From contig CAVNZM010000012.1 in the NCBI GenBank assembly GCA_963693365.1, forward strand, positions 3,534,001-3,598,000: DNA of 64,000 nt, given 5' to 3'. Both the position numbers and the translations under genes were made by a program. Every line of letters begins with the position of its first letter. Position 1 is the stretch's first letter. The notes under the pieces are model-generated. The model ran no database searches. It saw only the letters and a program-made list of their open reading frames with translations, and was not told the origin of the DNA. This stretch comes from Amoebidium appalachense. Taxonomy: Eukaryota; Ichthyosporea. Below are positions 23,608 to 34,321 of this stretch, one piece after another.

Positions 23608-26565
23608 CTTGCTGTCTGTCGCGTACATTCCGTCGCCCCTCGTTCCTCTGGGAAGGGTATGGCTCGTGCCTTGGTGGCGGGCGGCGGCCCCGCTCGACGT
23701 GCAAGTAGTCGTGCGAGTCTGAAGTCCGCCATTGGTCGCGGGCCGCCTCCGCGGAACCGGAAGCGGTCGGGCGCGCTTGGATGTGCCTTTGCAACCTGCC
23801 CCCGGGCGATACGTGTCTTGCCGCATACTGTTCCGGCGCGTTCAGTCGTGGGTGCGGCGATGGCGGCGACCCACCGGCCGACGGGTAAGTCCGCGCGAGT
23901 GGGTGTGTAGGTGGAGCGGGCACGTAGCGTGCCTGCGGCTGTTGGTACGAGCCATATGTCGGCGTGAACGAGTACGGGACCTGTACCTGCTGTGTCTGAC
24001 CGTATGCAAACGGGTGCGGCGGCCGTGGGTTGTTTGTGAAGGGCTGTGGGGTAGTGTTTGTGAAGGGCTGTGGTGTAGTGATGTATCCGTACGGCGGAAG
24101 CGAGGCCCGTTGGTTTTGGTATGGGGCGGGTGTGGGGGCGGTGATCTGTGGGCGCACCACCGACGCTGATTTGCGGTGTGCCGTGTCACGGGGCGCCGTC
24201 GGTGGGCCCTGGGCACCCACACCGGCCCGATCGAGGGGGGGCACGGGTGTGTTATCGACCTGCATGGGCACTGACTGGGCAGGGGATGGCGAGGGCGGCG
24301 GACTCATCACCCGGGCGTCGGGGGTTTCCGTTGGTCGCGGAGGAGGGGCGGCGGTCGCAGGTGCGGCGACTGGGGTTTTCTTCTTGGCCTTCTCGGGTTT
24401 TTTGTAGGGGGTCCTGTTGGCATACAGGGCCGCGAATATTTCATGGAAGGGTTCTGCGGCCTGGGCATTGCGCAGAGGACCGCGCAGCCTCTCGAGCTCC
24501 TCCTCCGTGTTCAAGCTTTGGACGTAGGAGTTTCGGACTTCAGCGTTGAGCACGTCGAGCATGCGCTTGGACACGACACCCGCGCGTTCCATTGTCGCCG
24601 CGTCCGCGGAGACCTGCTCGGGCACGGCTTGGCCGGCGATGTCCTTCTGGGGCCGCTTCTTGCGCGGCCGCAGCGTGGGCACGAGGGCGTACCTCTTCCA
24701 GTTTGAGCCCAAGTAGTCCCAACGGGTGTCGTTGCTGCCGGTCGGACACAAGCGTTCGAAGGCGGCCGCCAGCAGGTTGTCGGCGACGGCAAGGGCGGCC
24801 AGTATGGGCTGGCGTGCCATTGGCTTCGGGCGGTAGACAACCCCCCCGACCCTCACCGACACTGTCACGTTTGCCTGCATGCTGTCGCGCATGCGGCGCA
24901 GCTGGTGCAGAGGCCAGCCGGGCTTGGGCCATTCGAGGGGTCGCTCGTGGGGATTGACGAGCTTGCGGACACGTGTGAAAACGGTGCCGTCCGGTGCGAA
25001 GTGGCCCAGCCTGTCGACGCGGATGTTTGAGTTCTTTGTGATGTTGACAGGCAGGCCGTACCCGCATTTCTTCATCCAGTTTACTACGTGCTGGGGGTTC
25101 CTTGTAAGGGCTGCACATGCCTCCTTCATCAGCATGCGCAGGTGCATGTATGTCTTTGGGTAGCGTTTGCGCACGTAGTGCTTGACGAAGCCAATGGCAA
25201 GCTCGGCGACGTTGAACTTCGAGTTGTACGGGGGCAGCCACTGGACGCGCCACCTCTTCCGCAGCGACAGCTTGGTAATCTGGTCCAGAAACGCCTCTGC
25301 GTTGTGCTGGGGGGCGTTGTCCATGCACAGAATGGCGTCGTCGGTGGCGGGGTCGCGCCCCAGCACATGCTCGAGGAACAGATAGAAGGCGCGGCCGTCG
25401 AACGAGTCGGGGACGAGTGTCTTGGCGTCGATGTCGGCCTTGGGCTCGGGGCCGCCGGGCGCCAGGTGCCTGTAGTTGTAGAGGTAGTCGTTGATCGGGC
25501 GCGGGCTGAGAATCATGCACTTGACCAGGCCGGTGAGGTTGCCCGCGGCGTCCTCGTACGGAAACCCGACGGCGATGACCAGCTTGGTGCCGATCCCGGT
25601 CAGCTTGGTCTGGGGGGCGGGGTGGTGGCCACCACGGCGGCCCCAGACCATGCCGGGGGTCTCGTCGAGGTAGAGCGAGGACTCATCGATGAAGACGAGG
25701 TTCTTGCGGTGGTCCTGAAGGAACGGGAGGCGTTCGACTTCGAAGAACTGGGTGGCGGCGGCGATGGACCGTACAAAGGTGTTGGTGGGGGCCTGTTCGG
25801 CACGCTTGTAGGACAGGCCCATCTTCCGGCGCCACTTGTTCAGCGTGGACACGGACACGGACAATTTTGCGTCCGGGTACAGGCGGTTGTAGACCTCGAG
25901 GAGTTTCTCGCTCGAGACGCTCGGGACCTTTGTGGTGACCTGGTATAGGGCGATCTTCTGCTCCTCTGTCAGCTTCTGGGTGCGCTGGTGGAGCTCGGAG
26001 ATGTTCACGCCCTGGCGCGAGGTGTACTGCCCCTTGATGGCGCGCTCGATGTACCTGCGCGCGGTCTGTGGCGAGATCTTCATGACGCGGGCGATCTTGG
26101 CGGCCTTCTCGCCGCGCAGGTAGGCCAGCAGCACGCCGTCGCGCACGTCCTGGTCGTACGCCTTCCCCCTCACCACCCTGCCGACAGTGGGGTTGACCTG
26201 CTGGATGGCACGCGCGCGCACCACGCCCTGGGTGGTTGCGGCATCCGCCGGGTACCAGATCCCTTCGGGGCCATCGCGTAGCAGCAGCAGGCTGGCGCCG
26301 GTGTCGGTAAGCATCCACAGCGCCCCGGTGGGGCTGTCGGGAGGGTCCATGTCGCACCGGCGGTCGGCGTGCAGGGCGAGGACCCAGTGGTCCTCCGATG
26401 TCCTGATGTTACGGTTGGGGACGGGCTCGAAGATGACGGTGCGGATTGGCGACGGGGCGTCGGTTGACGGGGCGTTGACTGTGAATGGGGTCTCGCGGTT
26501 TAGCAGGGTTTCGAACTTCTGCAGCTCGAGCAGGTAGAAGCCCAGCGGCGCGGGCGGGGGTGATG
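23585..26565 (-). CDS. Tc1/mariner-like DDE transposase domain with long Pro-rich tail (C-terminal part of a very long protein)
   Basis: From ATG 26350 the frame encodes 921 residues without a stop. An HTH region (LRGEKAAKIARVMKISPQTA, about 79-98) precedes a second HTH and a DDE fold: LVFIDESSLYLDE (first Asp, about 221), ILCMDNAPQHN (second Asp, about 344) and LPPYNSKFNVAELAIGF (acidic residue Glu, about 384). After residue 640 the protein is low-complexity Pro/Gln/Thr/Tyr, including a near-duplicate TTPQPFTN. The same frame is open and protein-like upstream of ATG 26350 to about 26565, where the neighbouring frame takes over at a G5 run, so it may be the end of an even longer product. No flanking inverted repeats were seen; the enzyme looks domesticated in the virus. 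Confidence 0.75.
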
Positions 26566-28115
26566 GAGCTGGTACTGCGGCAAGATGGACACCCCTACAA
26601 ACGAGGCTGAGCTCTTGACGATGCGCGGTTTCTCGTTTGGGCGGGCGATGTGGAGGGCCACCAGCATGAGTTGGGGGACGTAGCGGTCCATGCGCACGAC
26701 CAGGTACGCCAGCGGACGGAAGCGGAGCTCCCTGAGCTCAGGCGACACGTAAACGAGCCCGCACACGGAGTCGGTGATGTCCGTGGTGGTATTAGGTGCG
26801 ACCGCGGCGCGGCCAGGCACGGCACCGGCGGCTGGTTTCCCTGCCGCCTGCAATCGAGCGAGGGCGGGCCCCATGACCCTCGTGAAGTCCGTGACCGCCC
26901 TGCTGGCGACCGACGGCGCCAGGCCCAAGTTTTTTGCGGCCGACTCGAAGTCTCTGGCCTTGTCCCTGTCCGAGTACTCAGCGCGGCGGAGGGTGCGGGC
27001 TGGCTCGCGGAGGGCCGATTCACGCGACGCGGCGAGGTCGTCGTCGACGGCATTCTCTGCGCGGGCTCTCCTGAAGTCCATGAACACTTTGACGGCTTCG
27101 CCTTTGGACTCGAGGGGGGGCGTTCGAGCTCCCTGCCGTCGGCGAGGCTCTCCAGCAGGGGCCTGATGCCGGCGTTGTGGGGCTTTTCGGCGAGGGCCAA
27201 CGCGACCTTCTGCGTGTGCGCCATCAGGGCGTCCTTGCTCCATGCCTTGGTGATGCGGCCGTCGCGGACGGCCTTCGCGAGCTCCTTTGCCATCTTCGCG
27301 CGCTCCTGGATCAGCGTGTGGATCGCGTGCTTGTACGCAAAGTTCCGTTCGGTGACGCTGTCGCCGACTGGCTCCTCGTACTCGGGCAGCGGCAGTCCGG
27401 GGGCGATGATGGCAAGCGAGTTGACCATGTTCCGCTCACCGGCCTCCTCGTTGTCGTCATCGTCGTCGTCCAGGATTCCAAGAGTTGTCGTATCCACGGG
27501 CGGTCGCCCTGTCTCTTCTTTCAGGAACTTCTTGACCTTGTCTGCATGGGCCTTCTCGGCGTCGGCGATGTACCGGTACACTGTCCTGATGCGCTCGGGG
27601 TGATCGGGCTGATGCGGCTCTGGGAGTTGATGCAGGGGTCTAAGCTTGGGGGGGAGGACCTTGCCTCTTTCGTTCTTCCGCGATGGCCCGCGGGCGACTT
27701 CCCTGAAGAGGTCCTGCCCGCGGGAGTCCGTGACGCCGTCAAGCTTGACGTAGCCCGCCGACGCGGTCCTCGAGTACACCTTGCCCATGAGACTCCTGTG
27801 GATCTTGAAGTGCGGCGTTTCCGCCGCGACGTCGGCGTTAGGCCGGGTCTCCACGAACCGCTCCCACCACGACTCGTGTGTGCGTGCGCGTGGTTCGGTG
27901 GGCGGGTCTTCGAACATGGGATCGCGGATGCGGAAGCGGGTGTGCGAGGACTGCCGGTCCGTGGACACAGACTGCTCGATGGCCTCTTTTGATACCGGGG
28001 AGTCGACCCTGGGGTCTATGCGAAAACGGGATGGGTCTTCGGCACATGGCCACGCGTCGGCCACGACTTTATTGTGGTTGTATCGGTCTACGACAATATA
28101 GCCAGGCCTGCTCAT
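26500..28115 (-). CDS. Upstream part of the long DDE-domain protein or separate gene, with a frame change at G7
   Basis: ATG 28115 (MSRPGYIVVDRYNHNK) opens a good coding frame to about 27115. There seven G (27114-27120) coincide with a switch into another frame (KVFMDFRRARAENAVDDDLA and on) that stays coding to about 26560, where a second switch leads into the frame of the DDE-domain protein. The N-terminal part has an acidic D6 run (ILDDDDDDNEEAGE) and helical segments; the middle has a conserved-looking core (LRFRPLAYLVVRMDRYVPQLM). Either three adjacent frames belong to one polypeptide of about 1,500 residues with two indels, or they are overlapping genes. Function unknown. Confidence 0.55.
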
Positions 28116-28135
28116 GCCACAGGCATGAATAATTC

Positions 28136-28921
28136 TTACATCTGGCACAGGTGGTATGCGAGGACGCCCAAATCGCTGACGATATATTCGAATCTAATGG
28201 GTTTGTTGTTTGCCACGTGTATCCTGACCGTACTGTTGACACAGGCACCCTTGCAGAACGCGGCCAGATATTTCACCATGTACTTGGCCTTCACCTTCTC
28301 GTCGTGCGCCTTGACGAAGACCACGCCAGACGACTTGCATCGTCTGATTTTCAGGGTGTCCTGGCTGCGCTCGGGTATGTCGATGCGACACTTGCCGAGC
28401 GCACCTACCGCACGCAGCCTCATGCAGCCGTCGGATACGCTGATGCACACGACGTTCGAGACGGACTGGATGTCGCGCAGGTACCTCGCGAGTTCGTGGG
28501 CCTGGATGTCGAAGACACAGTCGTAGTCGAGCGACGGCGTCACCAACAGTGGCCTCTCCTCCTTTACCAAGGTCATTGTGTAGGTAATTGCACTCGCGTC
28601 GTCTGTCGTCTCCATCTTCACCTTGAGGCCATTGTCCTCCGAGCAGAAGGAAATGCTGTTAAACTTGTGAGCGGCTGCGTTCTTGACGATCTTGTAGAGA
28701 TTCTGTATCTCGAACGTGGCTCGGAACTCCTCCGCGACGTCGAAAATCTCAAAGCGGTCCGCGGGGAAGTGCATGTGAACAAATGCCTTCTTCGCGTTGT
28801 CAACTGCCGGAAGGACCAGTCCGTCTTTTGGGCTGAAGACGACGGTGACCTCGCCCAGTATGTCCTTGATGCTGTCCACTGCGCATTTGAACGTGTTCAC
28901 CTGGACGGTCTTGACGAGCAT
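28136..28921 (-). CDS. PCNA: PCNA sliding clamp, 261 aa
   Basis: Length is typical of PCNA. The N-terminus FKCAVDSIKDILGEVTVVFS matches the clamp's first strand-helix; HMHFPADRFE, the interdomain region DASAITYTMTLVKEERPL, LARYLRDIQSVSNVVCISVS and the C-terminal AKYMVKYLAAFCKGACVNST are in the standard order. It encircles DNA and tethers polymerase, ligase and other enzymes. GGCTTTTTATACC and one ATTGG box lie just upstream of ATG 28921, consistent with early expression. The acidic virion-type gene starts 82 bp away on the other strand. Confidence 0.92.
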   Translation of the reverse strand: MLVKTVQVNTFKCAVDSIKDILGEVTVVFSPKDGLVLPAVDNAKKAFVHMHFPADRFEIFDVAEEFRATFEIQNLYKIVKNAAAHKFNSISFCSEDNGLKVKMETTDDASAITYTMTLVKEERPLLVTPSLDYDCVFDIQAHELARYLRDIQSVSNVVCISVSDGCMRLRAVGALGKCRIDIPERSQDTLKIRRCKSSGVVFVKAHDEKVKAKYMVKYLAAFCKGACVNSTVRIHVANNKPIRFEYIVSDLGVLAYHLCQM

Positions 28922-29003
28922 TGTGTTCTGGCATGAAATGTGGATTGGCGGGGCTTTTTATACCTTGGCTTGCCGCGGTCGGGCTTTTTTCTATACACCC
29001 CGT

Positions 29004-29987
29004 ATGAACTCCGGGACGATTGACAGATCACTGGTCTACATGGCCCTCCTGGCTGCGGGGGTGTACTACTTCACCAAGCCGACATACCGCGGCTGCGGCT
29101 CCTTGGAGTACGAGGATGATTCGCACCACCACCACCACACCGAGGACTGGGCGAACGGCCCCTTCGATGAGGATACCGCGCTTGCAGACGTGGACGGGCT
29201 GGCATCCGAGACCTATGAACCCGAGGATACGGCCCTGGCCTATGGCAACCAGGGCATGGTCGACGACGACGACGACGACTACGCGCTAGCATACGATGAC
29301 GACGACGCGCTCGCGGACTTTGGGTACGCACGAGCCGGCTACGACGATGACGCGCTCGGCTATGATGACCACTATGCCACCGCAGACTTCTACGACTTCG
29401 CCATGGCGGACCCCGCGCCCGTCCCCGCCCCGGCGCCCGCCGCCGCGGCGGCGCAACAGCAAACCGCGCCGCCGCCTGCCGCGCCCGTGCCCAATGCACC
29501 CACGGTTGTCAACGCGGGGGGGCAGCAGGTGGTGGTGCCGGGACCAGCGCCGGCGCAAAAGGCGCTGCAGCCGACGTCGGTGGTGCCATCGGGCACACCC
29601 AGCGGGCTAATCGGAGCGGCGACGAGGCCCAGCGTGCATCCCATGCTCACGCACAGCGTGCACACGGTGGGGCCGGACGTCAGCAACAACACAATGGACG
29701 CCATATCCAAGATCCAGGGCACGGGGTTGTTCCAGGGGAGCGAGATGAAGCCGCGGGCACGCAGCAGTGTGGCCAAGCTGTCCGCACAGGAGGTGTTGGC
29801 GGCAACCAGCCGGCCGCGCAACGTGGCGGCCCCCGCCGTGTACAAGAAGAACGGCAACCTGCAGATCCGACCGGACCCCACGATCCACAGCGCGGGCATG
29901 GACAGCCTGCCGGCAATCAGCGGGTTTCGGGACATCAGCAAGCGCGAGGAGTTCTCGGAGTCGCTGGCCGCGACGCTGCTGGGGTAG
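29004..29987 (+). CDS. Acidic N-anchored virion-type membrane protein, 327 aa
   Basis: ATG 29004 (MNSGTIDRSLVYMALLAAGV) has a signal-anchor helix at about residues 9-24. It is followed by a His run (SHHHHHTEDW), long Asp-rich stretches (DDDDDYALAYDDDDALA), a Pro/Ala/Gln linker and a more ordered C-terminal 120 residues with KKNGNLQIRPDPTIHS. The NGNxQxRPDPxI type of ending is common in membrane-anchored minor virion proteins of Nucleocytoviricota, so a structural role is likely. The Asp runs arise from GAC/GAT repeats, a source of length variation. Start codons further upstream in the frame are not ATG. Confidence 0.65.
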   Translation: MNSGTIDRSLVYMALLAAGVYYFTKPTYRGCGSLEYEDDSHHHHHTEDWANGPFDEDTALADVDGLASETYEPEDTALAYGNQGMVDDDDDDYALAYDDDDALADFGYARAGYDDDALGYDDHYATADFYDFAMADPAPVPAPAPAAAAAQQQTAPPPAAPVPNAPTVVNAGGQQVVVPGPAPAQKALQPTSVVPSGTPSGLIGAATRPSVHPMLTHSVHTVGPDVSNNTMDAISKIQGTGLFQGSEMKPRARSSVAKLSAQEVLAATSRPRNVAAPAVYKKNGNLQIRPDPTIHSAGMDSLPAISGFRDISKREEFSESLAATLLG

Positions 29988-30057
29988 ACACGGACACGAA
30001 CAGTAAACGCTACACAACCACAGTAAACGGCTTTATTGGGCGAAGTGGTCCAATGAT

Positions 30058-30354
30058 CTAAGGGAGAACAACTACGGGCCAGTTTTCTGTCTCCGCCAGT
30101 TCGTTCCACGCATCCATAATTACGCGGAATCCTGCATAGTTGTTGGCGAGCTGCTCTTGGTTGCCCGACCTCCCGCCAATGCGGATGTATTGGGCATGCC
30201 TCCGAATCAAGCACTTGAACTCGGTCTCGAAGTCGCGGGCCTGTGCCTTGTCTTGAGCAGGGAGGGCAAGCAGCACGTTGGCTAGAATCTTGTCCCTGCA
30301 CTTTTCCTTCTTGTAGCGCTTAGCTATACCGTCCCGTCCCGTCATGCCGAACAT
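30058..30354 (-). CDS. Small helical protein following KilA-N, 98 aa
   Basis: ATG 30354 overlaps the stop of the KilA-N gene (TGATG), in a different frame. The product is basic and helical (IAKRYKKEKCRDKILANVLL) and may be either a separate protein made by stop-start coupling or the true C-terminus of the KilA-N protein after another frame change. No family recognised. Confidence 0.45.
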   Translation of the reverse strand: MFGMTGRDGIAKRYKKEKCRDKILANVLLALPAQDKAQARDFETEFKCLIRRHAQYIRIGGRSGNQEQLANNYAGFRVIMDAWNELAETENWPVVVLP

Positions 30355-31374
30355 CAGCGTGCCGTCTTGTCGGTCAATTCCTCATTGAGCTCTCGTACCA
30401 AATAGAAACGGGAGTCCAGGCGCGACAGCAGGGCTTGGGACTCCTTGTTCTGCTCGTGGACTAGCACCATTGTCTTGCGCTTCGCCTCCTCCTTGCGCTC
30501 GTACTCCTCCGCCCGCACCCTTGCCTCATCCGTTCGCAGCACGACAGCGAGGAGTTCGGGGTTGCCGGTGATGACCACCTGCCTCTGGAGCATCAGCGCC
30601 TGCTGCACCAGTTCGATGGCTCTCTCGGCTGTGTGGCCCCCGTTGCTCTTCAGCATCCAATACTTGATGTCTGTATCGGAGAGCACGCGCTTCTCTCTCT
30701 TGCCGGCCACTTCCCCCGTGCCTTCTGCAGCTCGCTTGGGCCTTGTCTGGACCACGGCCACAGATTCCGTGCCCGCGGCGCTGTCGGTTTCGCGCAGCAC
30801 GTCGGCCACCGCGCCGTGGTCGCCGGAGAGCGCCTTGCCTTGTATGGAGCACCACTTGGCATGATAGGAGGGGCTGATGTGCTGTGCAAATGCAGTCGCC
30901 ACGTCAACATGTACCCAGGTGCCTCGCAATGTATCTGATGCAGGGCCTTGGTACCGAATACGCGAGTCGTCTATCAGACTTCCATCCTCAAAGCCATCCT
31001 CAAATCCTTGAGGATGGGTACCAAGGTCTTGAGGATGGGCCGTGCCCCTCACTCTCAGTCCTGCTGTGAGCTCGAAGAATCTCTTTAACCAGTGCCTTTG
31101 CGCTGTCAGTTTGAAACCAACCGCTCCAAGTCTTCTTGGTTGCGGATCTCTTTGCGAGCTGTGTAACGTTTACCCAAAGCTCCCCTCCGCTGCGCACTTC
31201 CCCGTATGTAAGGACTTTGCCCTCGCTGTCGTTTATTGGCGTGACCTCTCCCTCTTGCAGGACCTGCCCGTTGCGCATCACCACACGTGCCCGGGCGGGC
31301 TGCGGGGCCGGTGATGCGAGCGTGTTATACGCAGGTGGCTGCATTGCGAGAGTGGGCATTGCGAGACTGGCCAT
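30354..31374 (-). CDS. KilA-N domain protein, interrupted between two frames
   Basis: From ATG 31374 the first frame carries LWVNVTQLAKRSATKKTWSG and the helix ending in KEILRAH, the front half of a KilA-N domain. The second frame (starting without ATG near 31052) carries the back half: DSRIRYQGPASDTLRGTWVH then VDVATAFAQHISPSYHAKW, matching the GTWVHPDLAxxFAQWxSPxF signature. KilA-N proteins bind DNA and are widespread in large DNA viruses. The break coincides with a cluster of inverted and direct CATCCTCAA/TTGAGGATG repeats at 30982-31040. The remaining C-terminus is a helical Lys/Arg/Glu-rich segment. Confidence 0.75.
30982..31040. repeat. Palindromic repeat cluster inside the KilA-N gene
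   Basis: CATCCTCAA occurs at about 30982 and 30995, and its complement TTGAGGATG at 31008 and about 31030. The pair 30995-31003 and 31008-31016 forms a perfect 9-bp stem with a 4-base loop. The KilA-N reading frame changes within this cluster, so repeat slippage or insertion probably broke the gene. Confidence 0.65.
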
Positions 31375-31495
31375 CAATCTAGGTACAGATTTTATTTTTC
31401 AGCGTGTATCGCCCCTCGTTTGCCTGTCACTGGCGACCCAGCTATCACCCCGCCCTTTGGATCCAAGGCGCGGATGGCCACCCCAATCGTTTTCG

Positions 31496-32926
31496 TCATA
31501 AACCCACGACCTTCTCGTGGCTGAACGTGTACGTATGCACCCAGTCGCCCTCACCCGCCCCCTCCCCGCCTACGGCCACATCCCGGCACGACCGCTTGGT
31601 GCGCGCGCCGAACAGCTTGCCCATCATCGACCCGAGCTTCCTGACGCTGACGCCGGCGGGGTCGCGGCCATTGCGAACAGCCCAGGTGCGCATGCGCTCG
31701 GCCATGCCCGTGGTGGTAACATGGGCGCCATCGGCGATCGCCATGTCCTCACAGCCATCGGCCCCGAAAGCCATATCGCGCAGGAACAGCATGACGTCGC
31801 CCATGTTTGCCTGTCGCAGTTCCTGCTTCAGCTCGGTCATCGGGGGCGGGGGCAGCATGGGGGGGACGTTGGGCAGACGCACGAGTGTGTCGTGTATGGC
31901 CTGCAGGGCCTTCGGTTGGGCGTGGTGGGCGACGAACGAGCCGAAGTAGGCAGTGTCGCCGATCCTCTCACCGGACACCTCCATGCAGGCGTAGCGCCTG
32001 TCACTGGCCTCGACCAACACGGGCAACGATTCGTTCGTCAGCAGCACGTAGCGCTCGCACGAGCGAACGGTATGGGCGTCATGACCCTTCTTCTCGACCA
32101 GGTTAGTAGACTCGGTGATGTGCGACTTCATGATGTTGTTGATCTCGCGCGAGTTCCCGAACAGCACCTCGTCGACAATGACGAGCAGCTTGTTCTGGAG
32201 ATGCGCGTTGAAGTGGTTCTGGATCCTGTCCTTGCGGTTCACGTAGACGGTGTGCTCTGCACCGATGACGTCGGTGAGGACCTGGAAGAACACGTTCTTG
32301 CCCGCTCCCTGGCGCGACACGAACAGCAGCGCGCTGCCGGGCTTCGCGGCGGGGAACTGAAACAGATGCCCGAGCCAGGTCAGCATGTACGCGAACAGCA
32401 CCTCGTTGCCACCACACAACAGGTCGCGCGCGTGCGCGAGGAAGGGCGCGGCCAGAGACTCGCGCTCTTCCGACGGCATGTCGCTTGGGCGGTGGCGGAA
32501 GCCAGGGAACAGGTTGAAGACGTGGTACGGGCCGGTGGTGTACCTGCGACGTCCGGTCAGGGGATCGGGGTCCGCGGGGTCGTAGACGACGCGCTCGTAC
32601 ACCAGGATGTCAGGGCCATTGAGGTACTCGCGACCGGTGTACTTTGCCACACGGGCGCCGCGGTCCGAGTGGATGGTGAACTGAAACTTGCCGAGGGTGT
32701 CGACCGCGTCGCGCTTGGACACGATGCGGTGCTCGAACTGTTGGCGTTCGTCGGACCACTGCTTGAGGATGTATGCCGAGGATCCCTTGATCCAAGCCAC
32801 CACGCTGCGCAGGTAGTCGACGGCCATACTCTCGGACCAATCGTACTGCGCGCACTCGCGCGGCACGAAGGGCACGTCGTGGAGGGGGCCGCGGGTGGGG
32901 TCCTCGAAGATCGCGTAGTCGGTCAT
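31496..32926 (-). CDS. D5-like SF3 helicase, paralog 2
   Basis: This 476-residue protein has the same architecture as helicases 1 and 3. Walker A is RQGAGKN at about residues 204-210; Walker B is KLLVIVDEVLFGN about 245; RSCERYVLLTNESLPVLVEA with DRRYACMEVS follows. The N-terminal part YDPADPDPLTGRR also occurs in paralog 3 (FDPADPDPRTGKR). The C-terminal domain (LKQELRQANMGDVMLFLRDM and on) corresponds to the pieces found detached at 54-56 kb. It should unwind DNA during viral replication. One ATTGG box and a TTTTATAGG element precede ATG 32926. Confidence 0.88.
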   Translation of the reverse strand: MTDYAIFEDPTRGPLHDVPFVPRECAQYDWSESMAVDYLRSVVAWIKGSSAYILKQWSDERQQFEHRIVSKRDAVDTLGKFQFTIHSDRGARVAKYTGREYLNGPDILVYERVVYDPADPDPLTGRRRYTTGPYHVFNLFPGFRHRPSDMPSEERESLAAPFLAHARDLLCGGNEVLFAYMLTWLGHLFQFPAAKPGSALLFVSRQGAGKNVFFQVLTDVIGAEHTVYVNRKDRIQNHFNAHLQNKLLVIVDEVLFGNSREINNIMKSHITESTNLVEKKGHDAHTVRSCERYVLLTNESLPVLVEASDRRYACMEVSGERIGDTAYFGSFVAHHAQPKALQAIHDTLVRLPNVPPMLPPPPMTELKQELRQANMGDVMLFLRDMAFGADGCEDMAIADGAHVTTTGMAERMRTWAVRNGRDPAGVSVRKLGSMMGKLFGARTKRSCRDVAVGGEGAGEGDWVHTYTFSHEKVVGL

Positions 32927-33103
32927 GTTTAAGAAGGGGGCGAATGAAGATTGGTTCGGGGCACGCGGCTTTTATAGGCACGCAATGGCATGGGCAGTTA
33001 TATTTTGGGGTAAAGATACGTGCAATGGACGACACCATGCTGGCGCTGCTGCTGTATGCGAGCTGCATCCGCGCCGGAGCAGATGGCGTGCGCTTGTTCT
33101 GTG

Positions 33104-33631
33104 TCATTCTCTATTGCTGCGCCTTTCTATCCTGTTGCCTGGAACCAGTTCAAGCATCAGAATGTCGCAACCGCCGGCGTGGCGCACTTTAGCGCCACAC
33201 CTAATCAAGTCGATGCTCACCATGGTGGTGCTTGCGCTTGTCGCCTTGAGGGGCACCGCGCGCTGCAGGGGTTCGTCGAGTGGGTCCCCGTGTGGGAGCA
33301 AGGCCAGGTCGATGTCGCAGCGGACCCAGCACATACGGAACGCGATACCGGGCTGTAGGTCGACAAAGATCGTGTCGGACAGACCGGTGGTGTCGGTGTA
33401 TAAAAAGCGGAAATGATTCAGACCGTCGCGGTTGGACGCTTCGAGGAACGCAAGCGGGGCAGTCGTCTCCGCATACACCGCGCCGGCCTTTTCCAGGACG
33501 GCCCTGATTTTGAGCGGCACGAGGTCGACGGCGGCATAACCCTGGCCATTGAAGCGTGCACCGGCGACAAACCGAGTAAGGCTGGAGGCGAAGGCTGCGA
33601 GGGCTTCCGCTTCCAAGTGTATTTTTGGCAT
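33104..33631 (-). CDS. Hypothetical protein, 175 aa
   Basis: ATG 33631 starts MPKIHLEAEALAAFASSLTR. The product is alpha/beta with the segment LNHFRFLYTDTTGLSDTIFV about residue 71 and ends with a basic tail. CGCTTTTATACA lies 35 bp upstream as a TATA element. Some features (amphipathic helix, then beta strands) recall capsid-associated or jelly-roll proteins, but no assignment is possible. Confidence 0.6.
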   Translation of the reverse strand: MPKIHLEAEALAAFASSLTRFVAGARFNGQGYAAVDLVPLKIRAVLEKAGAVYAETTAPLAFLEASNRDGLNHFRFLYTDTTGLSDTIFVDLQPGIAFRMCWVRCDIDLALLPHGDPLDEPLQRAVPLKATSASTTMVSIDLIRCGAKVRHAGGCDILMLELVPGNRIERRSNRE

Positions 33632-33747
33632 CTGTACGAGCTGACAGCAGACTGAGGGGCCTCGATGGCGCTTTTATACATTCGCGGCCCGAGTAATTGG
33701 CAGTAGTAGGCAAGGGACCCAGGTGGACCAGGTACCATTACAACCAT

Positions 33748-34215
33748 ATGCCCACGACATTCCGACACCGAAGACACGCCGCCGACCAGATGCGGCGGCT
33801 GTTGTGGATGCTGCAAGGTTGGTTAGGCAAGCGTCCAAGAACCCACCACACCGAGCCCACGGCGACACCCCCGCGCGCGTGCAAGGCGTTGTCAGGGATA
33901 CAGACCTGGAGTGACCGCGGAAATCTCGGTAGAAGGTCTATCGTGAAGGTTGTGAAGCACACACACGAGGACTTGCACGAACACGACTGCGGAGCGCGCT
34001 GCGTCGATGTGCACATTCGACGAGGTATGAACACGGGAGAAGTCGTGTTTGTGCGCTGCTGTGGGGACATGTGGACCGCGGGCCTCAGACCCGGAGACTT
34101 TATTGACTCGTGTGAAATCACGCCCGTGCCAGGCTCAAAGCGGTACATACTCGTGCACATGCAAGTGGTCGACGGCCCCTGGCGCACCGACCAGTGCGCG
34201 GCCGACTGCCACTAG
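33748..34215 (+). CDS. Hypothetical cysteine/histidine-containing protein, 155 aa
   Basis: ATG 33748 (MPTTFRHRRHAADQMRRLL) opens a basic helical N-terminus. The C-terminal 85 residues look beta-rich and contain HTHEDLHEHDCGARC and several further Cys, suggesting metal binding or disulfides. Ends at 34215, followed by AATAAAC at about 34227 as a poly(A)-type signal. No family recognised. Confidence 0.5.
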   Translation: MPTTFRHRRHAADQMRRLLWMLQGWLGKRPRTHHTEPTATPPRACKALSGIQTWSDRGNLGRRSIVKVVKHTHEDLHEHDCGARCVDVHIRRGMNTGEVVFVRCCGDMWTAGLRPGDFIDSCEITPVPGSKRYILVHMQVVDGPWRTDQCAADCH

Positions 34216-34321
34216 TACAAAGCCAGAATAAACAAGTACAACTACGACCAGACAACCCCCAACGCCAAGACATACAAACGACATACAGACTATACATACA
34301 CACAGGACCCCCGGGGTAGGT

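Noticed and set aside
31517-32932. 471-codon plus-strand frame opposite helicase 2
   Set aside because: A mirror frame caused by high GC3 on the minus strand; the helicase motifs settle the coding strand.
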